A DNA stretch of 64,000 bases. It comes from Aquisalinus flavus. GTDB lineage: Bacteria; Pseudomonadota; Alphaproteobacteria; Caulobacterales; Parvularculaceae. Both the position numbers and the translations under genes were made by a program. This document shows positions 1-9,360 of this stretch, piece by piece. The notes under the pieces are model-generated. The model was not told where the DNA came from. It searched no databases and worked only from the letters and a program-made list of their open reading frames with translations. The DNA lies in the NCBI RefSeq assembly GCF_022559625.1, contig NZ_CP042288.1, positions 2,800,155 through 2,864,154 on the forward strand, given 5' to 3'. Position 1 is the stretch's first letter; each line of letters starts with the position of its first letter.

Positions 1-716
1 CGGCGAAGCTCCATCACGTCAACGCGGTCATCGTGATGCCGTCAGACGCGCCGAAGGTGAAGATCGCCAATACCGAGCGCCATGGCGCCGAAGTGGTGCT
101 CTATGACCGCAACACCGAAAGCCGCGAAGAGATCGGCGCTGAGATCGCCGAACAGCGCGGCTCGGTCCTGATCCCGCCTTATGACGATGCCCATATCATC
201 GCCGGGCAGGGCACGGCGGGGCTGGAAATCGCCGAACAGGCAGAGGAATCGGGCGTCATCCTCGACGATGTCGTGATCTGCTGCTCCGGCGGTGGCCTGT
301 CATCCGGCGTGTCGCTGGCGCTGGCTGACCGCAGCCCGGAGACGGCGGTGTGGACGGCCGAGCCGGAAGGCTTCGATGACACGGCCCGCTCGCTCGCCGC
401 CGGTCGCAGGGTTTCCAACAAGCCGGGGGCGAAATCGATTTGCGATGCCCTCTTGCTGCCGGCGCCGGGCGCGCTGACCTTTCCGATCCTGATCGAGCAT
501 GTCGCCGGCGGGCTGGTTGTCGATGATGACGATGTGCGCCGCGCGATGAAGATTGCCTTCGAGGAGTTCAAGCTGGTGCTGGAGCCGGGCGGCGCCGTGG
601 CGCTGGCCGCCATCCTGTCACGCCGCATAGACGTGCTGGGCAGGAATGTCGCCGTCATCGCGACAGGCGGCAATGTCGACGCGGCGCTGTTCGCCGAAGT
701 GATCCAAGGGCGGTGA
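1..716 (+). CDS. Threonine/serine dehydratase, PLP-dependent (5' end outside window)
   Basis: A fold type II PLP enzyme, most likely a threonine ammonia-lyase or serine dehydratase (threonine to 2-oxobutyrate and ammonia). The frame is open from base 3 and ends with TGA at 714-716; the start codon and the PLP-lysine region lie upstream of the window. Visible family marks are VIVMPSDAPKVK at the left edge, the G-Q-G-T stretch, the SGGGL phosphate-binding loop and the closing TGGNVD. About 238 codons are present. The protein stops right after the catalytic domain, so it has no ACT regulatory domain, which fits a catabolic or short form rather than the allosteric biosynthetic IlvA. A related racemase of the same fold cannot be excluded. 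Confidence 0.85.
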   Translation, partial: AKLHHVNAVIVMPSDAPKVKIANTERHGAEVVLYDRNTESREEIGAEIAEQRGSVLIPPYDDAHIIAGQGTAGLEIAEQAEESGVILDDVVICCSGGGLSSGVSLALADRSPETAVWTAEPEGFDDTARSLAAGRRVSNKPGAKSICDALLLPAPGALTFPILIEHVAGGLVVDDDDVRRAMKIAFEEFKLVLEPGGAVALAAILSRRIDVLGRNVAVIATGGNVDAALFAEVIQGR

Positions 717-741
717 TCGACCTGCCGAAGCCCCTCGTCTA

Positions 742-981
742 TCAGGGTCGTTCCGGGTTCGTATCGATAATGTGAGCATCCGTGAAGGTCTCCCCGGCCT
801 CGGTATAGATCACGCCATCCTCGATCTTCTTGACCTTGACGATGCGCTTCTCCTCGCCGGTCATGATCTCGATCGTCGTACCGACGAGAGAGGAGTCGAG
901 CGTCGGGTCCGGGTTGAATGATGGCGTGGCGCAGGCGGCAAGGAGCGTGGCGGCGAGTGCGATGGCGATGAACGGGCGCAT
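742..981 (-). CDS. Small putative lipoprotein
   Basis: A 79-residue protein that begins with a short hydrophobic signal and a good lipobox (LAAC, Cys17), so it is probably exported and lipid-anchored. The mature part (about 62 residues) is polar and contains a K-R-I-V-K-V-K-K stretch and the strand-like VIYTEAGETF, suggesting a small beta-rich domain. I do not recognise a family. It converges on the dehydratase gene (26 bp between the two stops) and lies downstream of arsH on the same strand with an 87-bp gap. It is probably not part of the arsenic operon, although readthrough is possible. Confidence 0.65.
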   Translation of the reverse strand: MRPFIAIALAATLLAACATPSFNPDPTLDSSLVGTTIEIMTGEEKRIVKVKKIEDGVIYTEAGETFTDAHIIDTNPERP

Positions 982-1068
982 GGCGGGTTCCTTCCTCTTC
1001 TTTTCAGGAACCCTAACAGATCAGGCCGGGCCAGACATGACCTGAGTCAATTTCGCGGTCTCGCGGGG

Positions 1069-1788
1069 TCAGAGCGATTTCTGGTTCACCCGGGCCGACA
1101 CCTCAGCGGCGGATTCCTTGCGTTCCGAATAGCGGTCGGTGAGATAGTCGCTGCGCCCGCGCGTCAGCCAGGTGAATTTTACCAGCTCTTCCATCACATC
1201 GACGACCCTGTCGTAGAAGGGCGACGGCTTCATCCGGCCGTCCTCCTCGAACTCCAGGAACGCCTTGGGTACGGAGGACTGGTTGGGGATGGTGATCATC
1301 CGCATCCAGCGCCCGAGGATGCGCATCTGGTTGACCGTGTTGAAACTTTGCGAGCCGCCGCAGACCTGCATCAGGGCGAGGGTCTTGCCTTGGGTGGGGC
1401 GCACGCCGCCAAGCGACAGCGGGATCCAGTCGATCTGGGTCTTCATCAGGCCGGTCATGGCGCCATGGCGTTCTGGCGAGCACCAGACCATCCCCTCGGA
1501 CCAGGCGGCCAGGTCGCGCAATTCCGCGACCTTCTCGTGATCAGCGGGCGCGGCATCTGCCAGCGGCAGGCCGGCCGGGTCGAACAGTTTCGTTTCGGCC
1601 CCGAACATGTCGAGCAGGCGCTGGGCTTCGAGGGTGAGCAGCTTGCTGTAGGAGCGCTCACGCAGGGAGCCATAAAGCAGCAGGATGCGCGGGCGGTGGC
1701 CGGGGTCACCGGCTGGCGCGAGGGCGGCGGTGTCAACGGCGCGGATATGGTCCTGCGACAGGGCGGGCATGTCTTTGGTGTCGGTCAT
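1069..1788 (-). CDS. arsH: ArsH, NADPH-dependent FMN reductase of arsenic resistance
   Basis: A 239-residue flavoprotein of the ArsH family. Known members reduce FMN or quinones with NADPH, and some oxidise trivalent organoarsenicals. The flavodoxin-like phosphate-binding loop GSLRERSYS is at residues 40-48, followed by the family stretch W-C-S-P-E-R-H-G-A and the tail W-L-T-R-G-R-S-D-Y. The length matches the usual ArsH of about 230-250 residues. It is the last gene of arsR-arsC-acr3-arsH, 17 bp after the acr3 stop, and is presumably controlled by the operator in front of arsR. Confidence 0.93.
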   Translation of the reverse strand: MTDTKDMPALSQDHIRAVDTAALAPAGDPGHRPRILLLYGSLRERSYSKLLTLEAQRLLDMFGAETKLFDPAGLPLADAAPADHEKVAELRDLAAWSEGMVWCSPERHGAMTGLMKTQIDWIPLSLGGVRPTQGKTLALMQVCGGSQSFNTVNQMRILGRWMRMITIPNQSSVPKAFLEFEEDGRMKPSPFYDRVVDVMEELVKFTWLTRGRSDYLTDRYSERKESAAEVSARVNQKSL

Positions 1789-1805
1789 GGGGTCCTGGTG
1801 TCTTG

Positions 1806-2852
1806 TTATGTCGCCGGAAAATGCGAGCGGGTGCGATTGGCGATGGCGACGAGGGAGAGCATCACCGGCACCTCGACCAGCACGCCGACGACGGTCGCCA
1901 GCGCCGCGCCGGACTCAAGCCCGAACAGGCTGATCGCCACGGCGACGGCAAGCTCGAAGAAATTGGACGTCCCGATCAGCGCCGCAGGCGCAGCGGTGGA
2001 AAAGGGCACGCGCCAGCCCCAGGCCCAGCCATAGGCGATCGCGAAGATGCCATAGCTCTGGATCAAAAGCGGCACCGCGATCAGCAGGATGACCAGCGGC
2101 TGGGCGATGATCGTTTCGGCCTGGAAGCCGAACAGCAAGGTGACAGTGGCAAGAAGGCCGATGACCGACCAGGGCTTGGCTGCGGCGGTGAACCCGGCAA
2201 GGCGTGCCGTGCCGCCGCGCTTGATCAGCGCTGCCCGGACCGCCAGCCCCGCGCCCAGCGGGATTGCCACATAGAGCAGCACCGACAGGATCAGCGTCTG
2301 CCACGGCACGATGATATCGGTCACGCCGAGCAGCAGGGCTGCGAGCGGCGCGAAGGCGAACACCATGATGAGGTCGTTGATCGAGACCTGGGCGAGCGTG
2401 TAATTGGCATCGCCGCGCACCAGCTGGCTCCAGACAAAGACCATGGCGGTGCAGGGCGCGACACCGAGCAGGATCATCCCGGCGATATATTCGCGGGCAT
2501 CTTCGGGCGCGACCAGCCCGGCGAAGAGATATTCGAAGAACAGCACGCCGAGCGCTGCCATGCTGAACGGCTTGACCAGCCAGTTGATGACGAGGGTGAT
2601 GCACAGCCCCTTGGGCTTGCGCCCGACATCCTTCAGCGTGCCGGGATCGACATTGACCATCATCGGGAAGATCATCATCCAGATCAGTATCGCGATGACG
2701 AAATTGACATTGGCATATTCGATGGCGGCCAGCGCCCCGAACAGGCCGGGCACGAGGCTGCCGAGGGCCATGCCGGCAAGGATGCACAGGCCGACCCAGA
2801 CGGACAGATAGCGCTCGAAGAAGCCGAGCGGGGACGGGGCCGCATCTGTCAC
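1806..2852 (-). CDS. ACR3 family arsenite efflux permease
   Basis: A 348-residue membrane protein with about ten hydrophobic segments, of the ACR3 (bile/arsenite/riboflavin) transporter superfamily. It exports arsenite made by the arsenate reductase encoded just upstream. The conserved family cysteine lies in [10 protein letters not shown] (Cys134), and [12 protein letters not shown] is a typical ACR3 beginning. It starts 2 bp after the arsC stop, which suggests translational coupling. Often called arsB in annotations, but the sequence is of the ACR3 type and unlike the 12-helix ArsB. Confidence 0.93.
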   Translation of the reverse strand: MTDAAPSPLGFFERYLSVWVGLCILAGMALGSLVPGLFGALAAIEYANVNFVIAILIWMMIFPMMVNVDPGTLKDVGRKPKGLCITLVINWLVKPFSMAALGVLFFEYLFAGLVAPEDAREYIAGMILLGVAPCTAMVFVWSQLVRGDANYTLAQVSINDLIMVFAFAPLAALLLGVTDIIVPWQTLILSVLLYVAIPLGAGLAVRAALIKRGGTARLAGFTAAAKPWSVIGLLATVTLLFGFQAETIIAQPLVILLIAVPLLIQSYGIFAIAYGWAWGWRVPFSTAAPAALIGTSNFFELAVAVAISLFGLESGAALATVVGVLVEVPVMLSLVAIANRTRSHFPAT

Positions 2853-2854
2853 GG

Positions 2855-3325
2855 TCAGCCCTCCTGCCCCAGGAATTCGTCGATATGCGCGCGGATATCC
2901 GCGAAGATTGCTTCGAAGGCGGCGCGCTTGTCATCATCACTGCCGGTGGCGGCTGCCGGATCGGGGAAGGACCAGTGCAGCTTGCGCGGCGCGGCCGCGC
3001 CGGGCCGTGTCGGCCAGATCGGGCAGACTTCGCCGGCGGCATTGTCGCAGACGGTGACGACGACATCCATGATCGGCGCACCCGGCTCGGCGAACTCATC
3101 CCAGCTTTTCGAGCGCACCGGCCCGCCATCGCCGGAAACCGGCTCGATACCGTGGGCGCGCAGCGTTTCGAGGGCGAAAGGATTAGGCGTGCCGGTCGGT
3201 TTCGAGCCGGCGGACCAGCCGCGCCAGCCGCCATTCGAGGCCCCCTTGGCGGCATGGGTGATGTAGCTTTCCGCCATAACCGACCGTGCCGAATTGCCGG
3301 TGCACAGGAACAGGATATTGGCCAT
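2855..3325 (-). CDS. arsC: Arsenate reductase, low-molecular-weight phosphatase type
   Basis: A 156-residue enzyme that reduces arsenate to arsenite. The P-loop C-T-G-N-S-A-R-S (nucleophile Cys8) places it in the low-molecular-weight tyrosine phosphatase fold. Two further cysteines occur in [13 protein letters not shown], as expected for the thioredoxin- or glutathione-coupled relay of this class. It is unrelated to the glutaredoxin-type ArsC of E. coli plasmids. Its ATG directly abuts the arsR stop codon with no gap, and acr3 follows after 2 bp, so the three genes are one transcript. A thioredoxin gene is present in the window (60.1 kb) but is not linked. Confidence 0.92.
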   Translation of the reverse strand: MANILFLCTGNSARSVMAESYITHAAKGASNGGWRGWSAGSKPTGTPNPFALETLRAHGIEPVSGDGGPVRSKSWDEFAEPGAPIMDVVVTVCDNAAGEVCPIWPTRPGAAAPRKLHWSFPDPAAATGSDDDKRAAFEAIFADIRAHIDEFLGQEG

Positions 3326-3664
3326 CTAGCAGCACTCCTCTTTGGTGCGGGTGACGATATAGGGGCCGCACAGGCGCGGGTCGCCATTGCAGCAATCGGC
3401 CATCAGGAAGTCGATGACCTCGCGGATGCCGGCATAATCGGCCTTGTAGAAGATGCGCCGGCCATCGCGGGCGGAGGTGACGAGACCGGCATGCTCCAGC
3501 TCCTTCAGGTGAAAGGACAGGGTCGATGCGGCGATGCCAAGAGCCTCCGCGAGGGCCCCGGCAGGCTGGCCGCCCGTGCCTGCCTTGATCAGGAGGCGGA
3601 AAATGTCGAGGCGGGTCTCCTGCGACAGCGCGGCAAAGGCGTTAACGGCGAGTTTCGTTTCCAT
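3326..3664 (-). CDS. arsR: ArsR family arsenite-responsive repressor
   Basis: A 112-residue winged-helix repressor of the ArsR/SmtB family. The recognition-helix region is L-G-I-A-A-S-T-L-S-F-H-L-K-E-L, and the wing follows at about residues 62-74. A C-terminal cluster C91-C92-x6-C99 plus C111-C112 is the likely As(III) site, resembling ArsR proteins that bind arsenite near the C-terminus rather than in the DNA-binding helix. I chose the ATG at 3662-3664. The frame stays open much further upstream, but that part has no ArsR similarity and overlaps the neighbouring dehydrogenase gene. The start codon lies inside the near-perfect operator palindrome (3661-3688), so the repressor very probably controls its own operon. 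Confidence 0.92.
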   Translation of the reverse strand: METKLAVNAFAALSQETRLDIFRLLIKAGTGGQPAGALAEALGIAASTLSFHLKELEHAGLVTSARDGRRIFYKADYAGIREVIDFLMADCCNGDPRLCGPYIVTRTKEECC

Positions 3665-3688
3665 ACTTCTATAATTATAGAAATATGG
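3661..3688. promoter_or_regulatory. ars operator and -10 region overlapping the arsR start codon
   Basis: A 28-bp inverted repeat with one mismatched pair (3666/3683); its core TTCTATAATTATAGAA (3667-3682) is a perfect palindrome. On the minus strand the core contains a consensus TATAAT (3679 to 3674), with only 9 bases between it and the A of the arsR ATG. A start site at normal distance would therefore give an mRNA with almost no leader. ArsR bound here would cover the -10 box and start codon together. No well-placed -35 is visible; TTGCCA at 3699-3694 has only a 14-bp spacer. Confidence 0.8.
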
Positions 3689-3701
3689 AAACATGGCAAG
3701 C

Positions 3702-4661
3702 CTATTCTTTGGCACGCTCTTCGCGGCGCTGATCCCATACCAGAAGATCGGGCGCTTCGCCACGCTCAAGCGCCTTGAGAGACTCAAGAAACGCCTCGGC
3801 AATGTCTTCCTGGCGCGTGCCGCCGGACACATGGGGCGTGATGGTGATGCGCGGCTCGTCCCACAGCGGCGAGGCGGCCGGCAGCGGCTCTGTTTCCTGA
3901 ACATCGAGCACCGCATGGGCGACATGGCCGGCGTCGAGTGCCGTGAACAGGTCCGCCAGCGGCAGGGCGGAGCCGCGCCCGACATTGATCAGCAGCGTGT
4001 CCTTGAACTGCCCGAGCACCGACAGGTCGATCAGCCCGCGGGTCTGGTCGTTATCCGGCAGGGCGAGGACGACGAGGTAGAAGGTCCCAGGCGTATGGTC
4101 CGGCAGGTCATCGAGTGTAATGACCTTGTCGAAGCCCTCGATCTCTCGTGCTGACCGCGCGACGCCAATCGTTTCGAGGCCGAGATTGCCAAGATATCGC
4201 GCTATCGTTGCGCCCATCGGTCCGGTGCCGAAGATCAGCGCGCGGTGGGTGAAGGCATGATCGCCCAGGGCCTGCTTGTTTTGCCAGTCGCGGTTCGCGG
4301 CGAGGCGCTCGCGCAGGGCCATGTTCTGGGTGTGGCGCAAATAATAGGCCAGCACATATTCGGCGAGCTGGTTGCCGAGCGTGCCGATGGTCCGCGTCAG
4401 CACCGGCGGCTCGAAGTCCGCATTGGCGAGGATCTTGTCATAGCCCGCCCCGGCGCAATGGACCCAGGCGCAGCCGGAAAAGTCGTTGATCCGCCCGTCC
4501 GGGCCGAAGGTGGTGACGGCGTAAGGCGCGTCGTCTTCGGGCATCACCGTGCCACCAGAGGCGTCAATCACCTCAAGGTCCGGCCGCGCCTCGCGCAGCA
4601 TGGCCATGGTCACGGGGCGGTGCTCGAGGAGATAGGCGCGGGTGATGAAGGGCTTGCTCAT
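3702..4661 (-). CDS. D-isomer specific 2-hydroxyacid dehydrogenase family protein
   Basis: A 319-residue NAD(P)-dependent dehydrogenase, closest in style to the glyoxylate/hydroxypyruvate reductase branch. The Rossmann loop GTGPMG is at residues 145-150. The catalytic set is visible: Arg229 in NVGRGSAL, Glu258 in the D-V-Q-E-T-E-P-L-P motif and His277 in TPHVSG. The real substrate is not predictable. It lies 37 bp upstream of arsR on the same strand, and the arsR promoter region touches its 3' end. It belongs to the ars group by position only. Confidence 0.85.
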   Translation of the reverse strand: MSKPFITRAYLLEHRPVTMAMLREARPDLEVIDASGGTVMPEDDAPYAVTTFGPDGRINDFSGCAWVHCAGAGYDKILANADFEPPVLTRTIGTLGNQLAEYVLAYYLRHTQNMALRERLAANRDWQNKQALGDHAFTHRALIFGTGPMGATIARYLGNLGLETIGVARSAREIEGFDKVITLDDLPDHTPGTFYLVVLALPDNDQTRGLIDLSVLGQFKDTLLINVGRGSALPLADLFTALDAGHVAHAVLDVQETEPLPAASPLWDEPRITITPHVSGGTRQEDIAEAFLESLKALERGEAPDLLVWDQRREERAKE

Positions 4662-4763
4662 GGGATCGTTATAAAGGGCGCATTACGTCGGCGAAAAGCC
4701 CGGCTGGTCCACAAAGCCAAAATCGGTAATGGTGGTCCCTTCGATTGAGGAGCCGGAAACCCC

Positions 4764-6134
4764 ATGGATGCTTTGACCCTGTTGCCGCCTGTCATGGCGA
4801 TCCTCGTTGCGGTGGTCGCGCGCAATGTCTACGCGGCGCTGATCGTCGCCCTGTTCCTGTCCGAAGCGCTGATCGGCTTCGCCGGGCCGGGCGGGTTCTT
4901 CCTGTTCGACGGGCTGGTCGGCACGGTCGACCGCGCAGTCGCGGTGTTCGAGAGTGCCTACAATACGCAGATCCTGTTGTTCTGTTTGCTGATCGGCGCG
5001 CTGATCGCCTTCATGCGCGAATCCGGCGGCGTCGCGGCGATGGCCCAGGCGCTGATCCGCTCCGGCCTTGCCGGGTCGCGGCGGCGGGCGGAGCTGGCGG
5101 TGGCGGGCACGGGCACGGTGATCTTCATCGAGACCAATGTCTCGCTGCTGTCGGCCGGGGTGCTGGGCCGGCCTTTACATGACGCCCACGGCCTGTCGCG
5201 CGAGCGCCTCGCCTATATCATCGATTCCACCTCGGCGCCCATCAGCGTCCTCCTGCTGCTCAATGGCTGGGGCGCCTATGCGCTCAGCCTCGTCGGCGAG
5301 TATGATTTCGCCAATCCGCTGAACGTGGTCATGGGCTCGGTGCCATGGAATTTCTACGCGCTGCTGACGGTCACCGGCGTCTATCTCACCGCAATCACCG
5401 GCAAGGTGTTCGGGCCGATGGCCAAGGCCGATGCACGGGTCGCGGGCGGGCTGGAGGAGGCCGGCCCCGCGCCGACGCGCCCGCGATACATGTGGCTGCC
5501 GCTTGCCGTCATGATCGTCAGTGCCCTGTCCTTCATGACGATCACCGGCAATGGCAATATCACCGATGGCGATGGCGCGCGGTCGATCCTGTGGGCGATC
5601 ACGCTCGCCGTGGTCATCGCCGGCACCATGCTGTGGCTCGACCGGATGATGACGACCCGCGACCTGCAGGAGAAAGCCTTTCAGGGCATTGGCGAGATGG
5701 TGCCGCTCGTCACGGTGCTGCTGCTCTCCATCGCGCTCGGGTCTTCCTTGCGCGCGCTGGGCACGGGTGAGTTCGTCGCAGCGATGGCGGCCGGAAACCT
5801 GCCGGCTTTCACCGTGCCGGTGATCCTGTTCGCCGCGGCTGCGCTGACCAGCTTCATGACCGGCACGAGCTGGGGCACTTATGGCATCCTCGTGCCCATC
5901 GCCATGCCGCTCGCCATCGCGCTCGGCATCCCGCCATCGCTTGCCTTGGCGGCGGTTCTCGGCGGCGGTGTGTTCGGCGATCACTGCTCGCCGATCTCCG
6001 ACACGTCCTTGATTGCCTCCGTTGCGGCGGGCTCGGAGCATCTGTCCCACGTCAAGACGCAGCTGCCCTATGCGCTCGTCGCGGCAGGGATTGCGGGCGC
6101 GATGTATCTGGTCGCGGGGATTGTGGCGGGGTAG
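4764..6134 (+). CDS. NhaC family Na+/H+ antiporter
   Basis: A 456-residue membrane protein with about ten to twelve hydrophobic helices of the NhaC type. Typical stretches are TNVSLLSAGV, the F-M-T-G-T-S-W-G-T-Y-G-I helix and GGGVFGDHCSPISDT, the most conserved part of the family. It exchanges sodium for protons across the inner membrane; members can instead carry carboxylates such as malate against lactate, so substrate is open. It is divergent from the dehydrogenase upstream (102 bp between starts) and its 3' end overlaps a possible small gene on the other strand. Confidence 0.88.
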   Translation: MDALTLLPPVMAILVAVVARNVYAALIVALFLSEALIGFAGPGGFFLFDGLVGTVDRAVAVFESAYNTQILLFCLLIGALIAFMRESGGVAAMAQALIRSGLAGSRRRAELAVAGTGTVIFIETNVSLLSAGVLGRPLHDAHGLSRERLAYIIDSTSAPISVLLLLNGWGAYALSLVGEYDFANPLNVVMGSVPWNFYALLTVTGVYLTAITGKVFGPMAKADARVAGGLEEAGPAPTRPRYMWLPLAVMIVSALSFMTITGNGNITDGDGARSILWAITLAVVIAGTMLWLDRMMTTRDLQEKAFQGIGEMVPLVTVLLLSIALGSSLRALGTGEFVAAMAAGNLPAFTVPVILFAAAALTSFMTGTSWGTYGILVPIAMPLAIALGIPPSLALAAVLGGGVFGDHCSPISDTSLIASVAAGSEHLSHVKTQLPYALVAAGIAGAMYLVAGIVAG

Positions 6135-6388
6135 GAAAGCCAGGCTGGTTCCTTTTTTTTCTTCTGTATGCGAAGTTTATGCGAAAGATAGAGCGCAAGA
6201 AATATCACAGCGAAGAGAAACAAAAAGAGAGCAGTGTAGATCAACATATTCAGCTGCAGGTCATCAAAGCCGAGCGTCATGATGTTTTTTGCTGCAAGAA
6301 CCAACGCAGGAAGAAGCCCCAGAATAGCAGCAATCATGGCCATTCTGGCTAGGTGCCATTTTTGCCCGCTATCATGTGTGTTGCTCAT
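6068..6388 (-). CDS. Possible small membrane protein, uncharacterised
   Basis: A 106-residue frame with two clear hydrophobic segments (about 15-32 and 48-68) separated by a short loop, then a basic run RIQKKKKEP. The region beyond nhaC is noticeably poorer in GC than its neighbours, so the membrane segments are not a simple antisense artefact. The last 22 or so codons overlap the 3' end of nhaC in antisense and look like shadow. Upstream is a perfect 12-bp palindrome TTCCATATGGAA at 6397-6408. Possibly a recently acquired or degraded gene. Confidence 0.45.
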   Translation of the reverse strand: MSNTHDSGQKWHLARMAMIAAILGLLPALVLAAKNIMTLGFDDLQLNMLIYTALFLFLFAVIFLALYLSHKLRIQKKKKEPAWLSYPATIPATRYIAPAIPAATSA

Positions 6389-6528
6389 GCGCTTGGTTCC
6401 ATATGGAAAACCATATTGAGTTATACGAGTGTTGGATAGTTTTGTATTTTATCAGCCAAGGCCTGAAAGGCACTTTGTGCCGTTTCAGGCATGGCGAGCA
6501 ATCGTTTTGCGGGTCGTCTTTTGTCAAG

Positions 6529-6575
6529 GCCGCGCCCTGAAGGGCGCGCCGCGTAGCGGTTGCAGCCTTGACTAA
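6529..6575. repeat. REP-like palindromic element
   Basis: Nested inverted repeats: an outer CAAGGC / GCCTTG pair encloses GCGCCC-TGAA-GGGCGC and CCGC-GTA-GCGG. The right part, GGCGCGCCGCGTAGCGGTTG and the following CAGCCTTGAC, recurs with few changes at 18417-18452. Such hairpins are typical of dispersed intergenic REP elements in alphaproteobacteria. Only two copies are visible in this window. Confidence 0.6.
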
Positions 6576-6622
6576 AGCCGATCCCGCGAAACACCCCATC
6601 GCTCCAATCCCCCGCCCAAAGA

Positions 6623-6652
6623 AAAAGGCGGCTGTACAGGCAGCCGCCTTTT
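6623..6652 (-). terminator. Rho-independent terminator of the sdh operon
   Basis: A perfect 12-bp stem, AAAAGGCGGCTG / CAGCCGCCTTTT, with a 6-base loop. Read on the minus strand it is followed by TTTTTC. It lies 41 bp beyond the sdhB stop codon and ends the sdhCDAB transcript. Confidence 0.9.
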
Positions 6653-6692
6653 GAAGGTGTAGATGGGACACGTGGTGGTCCCGAAAACGAGA

Positions 6693-7502
6693 CTACTTCG
6701 CCCGTTCTACCATCATGCGCTTGATTCCGGCAATAGCTTCTGCGGGGTTCAGGCCCTTCGGGCAAACCGATGTGCAGTTGAAGATCGTGTGGCAGCGATA
6801 GAGGCGGAAATTATCGTCGAGATAGTCGAGCCGCCTGGACTTCTCGTCGTCGCGCGAATCCTGCAGCCAGCGATAGGCCTGCAGCAGCGCGGCGGGGCCG
6901 AGATATTCATTGCCGTCATCCTTGTCGCCATTCCACCAATAGGACGGGCACGAGGTCGAGCAGCAGGCACACAGGATGCATTCATACAGCCCGTCGAGCT
7001 TCTCGCGCTGTTCATGGCTCTGGATATGCTCCTGCTCCGGCTCGTCCCGCGACTGCAGGAACGGCTCTATCGCGGCGTGCTGCTCGTAGAATTTCGACAG
7101 GTCGGTGACGAGGTCCTTCACCACCGGCTGGTGCGGCAGCGGATAGATCGCGACATCGCCGGAGCCGCACTCATCCATGCCCTTGGTGCAGGCAAGCGTG
7201 TTGGCGCCGTTGATGTTCATCGCGCAGGAGCCGCACACGCCCTCGCGGCAGGAGCGGCGGAAGGTCACGGTCGGGTCGAGCGTGTCCTTGATGCGGATCA
7301 GCGCGTCGAGCACCATGGACACATCCGAGACGTCGATCTCATAGCTGTCGACGCGCGGGTTCTCGCCACTGTCCGGGTCCGAGCGATAGATCTTGAAGGT
7401 GCGCATGTCCGGCGCCTTGTCGGAGGACGGGGATTTCTCGCCCTTGTAGCTCTTGCCCTTGGCGGTGATCTTGGAATTGCGGGGCAGTGTCAGCTCTACC
7501 AT
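6693..7502 (-). CDS. sdhB: Succinate dehydrogenase iron-sulfur subunit
   Basis: A 269-residue subunit of respiratory complex II that passes electrons from the flavoprotein to quinone. The 2Fe-2S ligands lie in C-R-E-G-V-C-G-S-C and NTLAC. The 4Fe-4S and 3Fe-4S ligands lie in [15 protein letters not shown] and [17 protein letters not shown]. The N-terminus is basic with a [13 protein letters not shown] extension, as often in alphaproteobacteria. It is the last gene of sdhC-sdhD-sdhA-sdhB, 60 bp after sdhA, and a strong terminator follows. Confidence 0.97.
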   Translation of the reverse strand: MVELTLPRNSKITAKGKSYKGEKSPSSDKAPDMRTFKIYRSDPDSGENPRVDSYEIDVSDVSMVLDALIRIKDTLDPTVTFRRSCREGVCGSCAMNINGANTLACTKGMDECGSGDVAIYPLPHQPVVKDLVTDLSKFYEQHAAIEPFLQSRDEPEQEHIQSHEQREKLDGLYECILCACCSTSCPSYWWNGDKDDGNEYLGPAALLQAYRWLQDSRDDEKSRRLDYLDDNFRLYRCHTIFNCTSVCPKGLNPAEAIAGIKRMMVERAK

Positions 7503-7562
7503 GGAAAAGACTTTCTTTCTGTCTCTGCGCGAAACATTCTCTGATGGTCAGTATACCGTATT

Positions 7563-9347
7563 CTAGTACACGCGGGCCTTCGGCTCGATATAGGAGATGT
7601 CGTTCGACATGGTCCAGGTATGCACCGGGCGATAGTCGATGATCGACTTGCCGTCTTCATACCAGGCGATGGTGTGCTTCATCCATTCGGTGTCGTCCCG
7701 GTCCGGATAATCTTCGCGGGAGTGGGCGCCGCGCGATTCCTGGCGGTTGGCGGCCGAGTCCATCGTCACGTAAGCCTGGCCGACGAGATTGTCGAATTCC
7801 AGCGTCTCGACGAGATCGGTATTCCAGATCATCGAGCGGTCGGTGACCGAGATGTCGGTCATGCCGGTATGGATCCTGCCCATCTTCTGCTGGCCTTCGG
7901 ACAGCACGTCGCCGCTGCGGAACACGGCGCAGTTTTCCTGCATCGCTTTCTGCATGGCAAGGCGCAGCTGGGCCGTCGGCGTGCCGCCGGAGGCATGACG
8001 GAATTTGTCGAGGCGCTGCAGGGCGAAATCGTCCGCGGCCTTCGGCGTTTCCGGCACAGGGGAATTCGGATCGACGATCTCGGCGCAGCGCAGGCCGGCG
8101 GCGCGGCCGAAGACGACGAGGTCGATCAGCGAGTTCGAGCCGAGGCGGTTGGCACCGTGGACGGACACGCAGCCGGCCTCGCCGATGGCCATCAGGCCGG
8201 GCACGATGGCGTCGCTGTCGCCGCCCTTCTTGGTGATGACCTCGCCGTGATAATTGGTCGGTATACCGCCCATATTATAGTGCACGGTCGGCAGCACCGG
8301 GATCGGTTCTTTCGTCACGTCGACGCCGGAGAAGACGCGGGCGGTCTCGGAAATGCCCGGCAGACGCTCGGCCAGCGTGTCGGCGGGGATGTGGTTGAGG
8401 TTCAGGTGGATATGGTCCTTGCCCGAGCCGACGCCGCGGCCCTCGCGGATCTCGATCGTCATGGCGCGGGAGACGACATCGCGCGAGGCGAGGTCCTTGG
8501 CGCTCGGCGCATAGCGCTCCATGAAGCGTTCGCCCTCGGAATTGGTCAGATAGCCGCCCTCGCCGCGCGCGCCCTCGGTGATCAGGCAGCCGGCGCCATA
8601 GATGCCGGTCGGGTGGAACTGCACGAACTCCATGTCCTGCAGCGGCAGCCCGGCACGCAGTACCATCGCATTGCCGTCGCCGGTGCAGGTGTGCGCGGAG
8701 GTGCACGAGAAGAAGGCGCGGCCATAGCCGCCGGTCGCCAGGATCGTCTGCTTGGCGCGGAAGCGGTGGATGGTGCCGTCATCGAGTTTCCAGGCGAGAA
8801 TGCCCTTGCACTCGCCATTGTCCATGATCAGGTCGAGGGCGAAGTATTCGATGAAGAATTCCGCCTTCTGCTTGACCGACTGGCCATAGAGCGTGTGCAG
8901 GATGGCGTGGCCGGTGCGGTCGGCGGCGGCGCAGGTGCGCTGGACCGGGCCTTCGCCGAAATTCTTGGTCATGCCGCCAAAGGCGCGCTGATAGATCTTG
9001 CCTTCCTCGGTGCGCGAGAAAGGCACGCCCCAATGCTCCAGCTCGTAAACGGCGGCCGGCGCGTGTTTGCACAGATATTCGATCGAATCCTGGTCGCCGA
9101 GCCAGTCGGAGCCCTTGACCGTGTCATACATGTGCCAGCGCCAGTCATCCTCGCCCATATTGCCGAGCGAAGCGGAAATGCCGCCCTGCGCCGCGACCGT
9201 GTGCGAGCGGGTCGGGAAGACCTTGGTGACGCAGGCGGTCTTCAGTCCGGCCTGGGCCGCGCCGAGGGTGGCGCGCAGGCCAGCCCCGCCGGCGCCGACG
9301 ACGACGACGTCATAGGCGTGATCGATAATCTCGTAGGACGTGCTCAT
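7563..9347 (-). CDS. sdhA: Succinate dehydrogenase flavoprotein subunit
   Basis: A 594-residue catalytic subunit that oxidises succinate to fumarate in the TCA cycle and carries covalent FAD. The dinucleotide fold [20 protein letters not shown] is at the N-terminus. The flavin-linking histidine lies in [10 protein letters not shown], and the substrate-site stretch [20 protein letters not shown] is intact. The C-terminal R-P-V-H-T-W-T and P-K-A-R-V-Y end is typical. Length and motifs fit a functional SdhA. It sits between sdhD (13 bp upstream) and sdhB. Confidence 0.98.
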   Translation of the reverse strand: MSTSYEIIDHAYDVVVVGAGGAGLRATLGAAQAGLKTACVTKVFPTRSHTVAAQGGISASLGNMGEDDWRWHMYDTVKGSDWLGDQDSIEYLCKHAPAAVYELEHWGVPFSRTEEGKIYQRAFGGMTKNFGEGPVQRTCAAADRTGHAILHTLYGQSVKQKAEFFIEYFALDLIMDNGECKGILAWKLDDGTIHRFRAKQTILATGGYGRAFFSCTSAHTCTGDGNAMVLRAGLPLQDMEFVQFHPTGIYGAGCLITEGARGEGGYLTNSEGERFMERYAPSAKDLASRDVVSRAMTIEIREGRGVGSGKDHIHLNLNHIPADTLAERLPGISETARVFSGVDVTKEPIPVLPTVHYNMGGIPTNYHGEVITKKGGDSDAIVPGLMAIGEAGCVSVHGANRLGSNSLIDLVVFGRAAGLRCAEIVDPNSPVPETPKAADDFALQRLDKFRHASGGTPTAQLRLAMQKAMQENCAVFRSGDVLSEGQQKMGRIHTGMTDISVTDRSMIWNTDLVETLEFDNLVGQAYVTMDSAANRQESRGAHSREDYPDRDDTEWMKHTIAWYEDGKSIIDYRPVHTWTMSNDISYIEPKARVY

Positions 9348-9360
9348 GGTGTTACTGCCT

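Larger units (their letters stand above)
6389..6692. other. Gene-free stretch with REP-like hairpins and the sdh terminator
   Basis: About 300 bp between the possible small membrane gene and sdhB. It holds the 12-bp palindrome at 6397-6408, a REP-like element around 6529-6575 and the sdhB terminator at 6623-6652. Two overlapping minus-strand reading frames cross it, but they run through the terminator hairpin and the repeat, so I take none as a gene. Confidence 0.6.

Noticed and set aside
1803..3266. A 487-codon plus-strand frame across acr3 and arsC
   Set aside because: Antisense to two well-supported arsenic genes; composition is low-complexity (His, Asp, Gln, Arg).
6372..6765. Two overlapping minus-strand frames of 99 and 114 codons
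   Set aside because: They run through the sdhB terminator hairpin and the REP-like element, and one enters sdhB; no coding signs.
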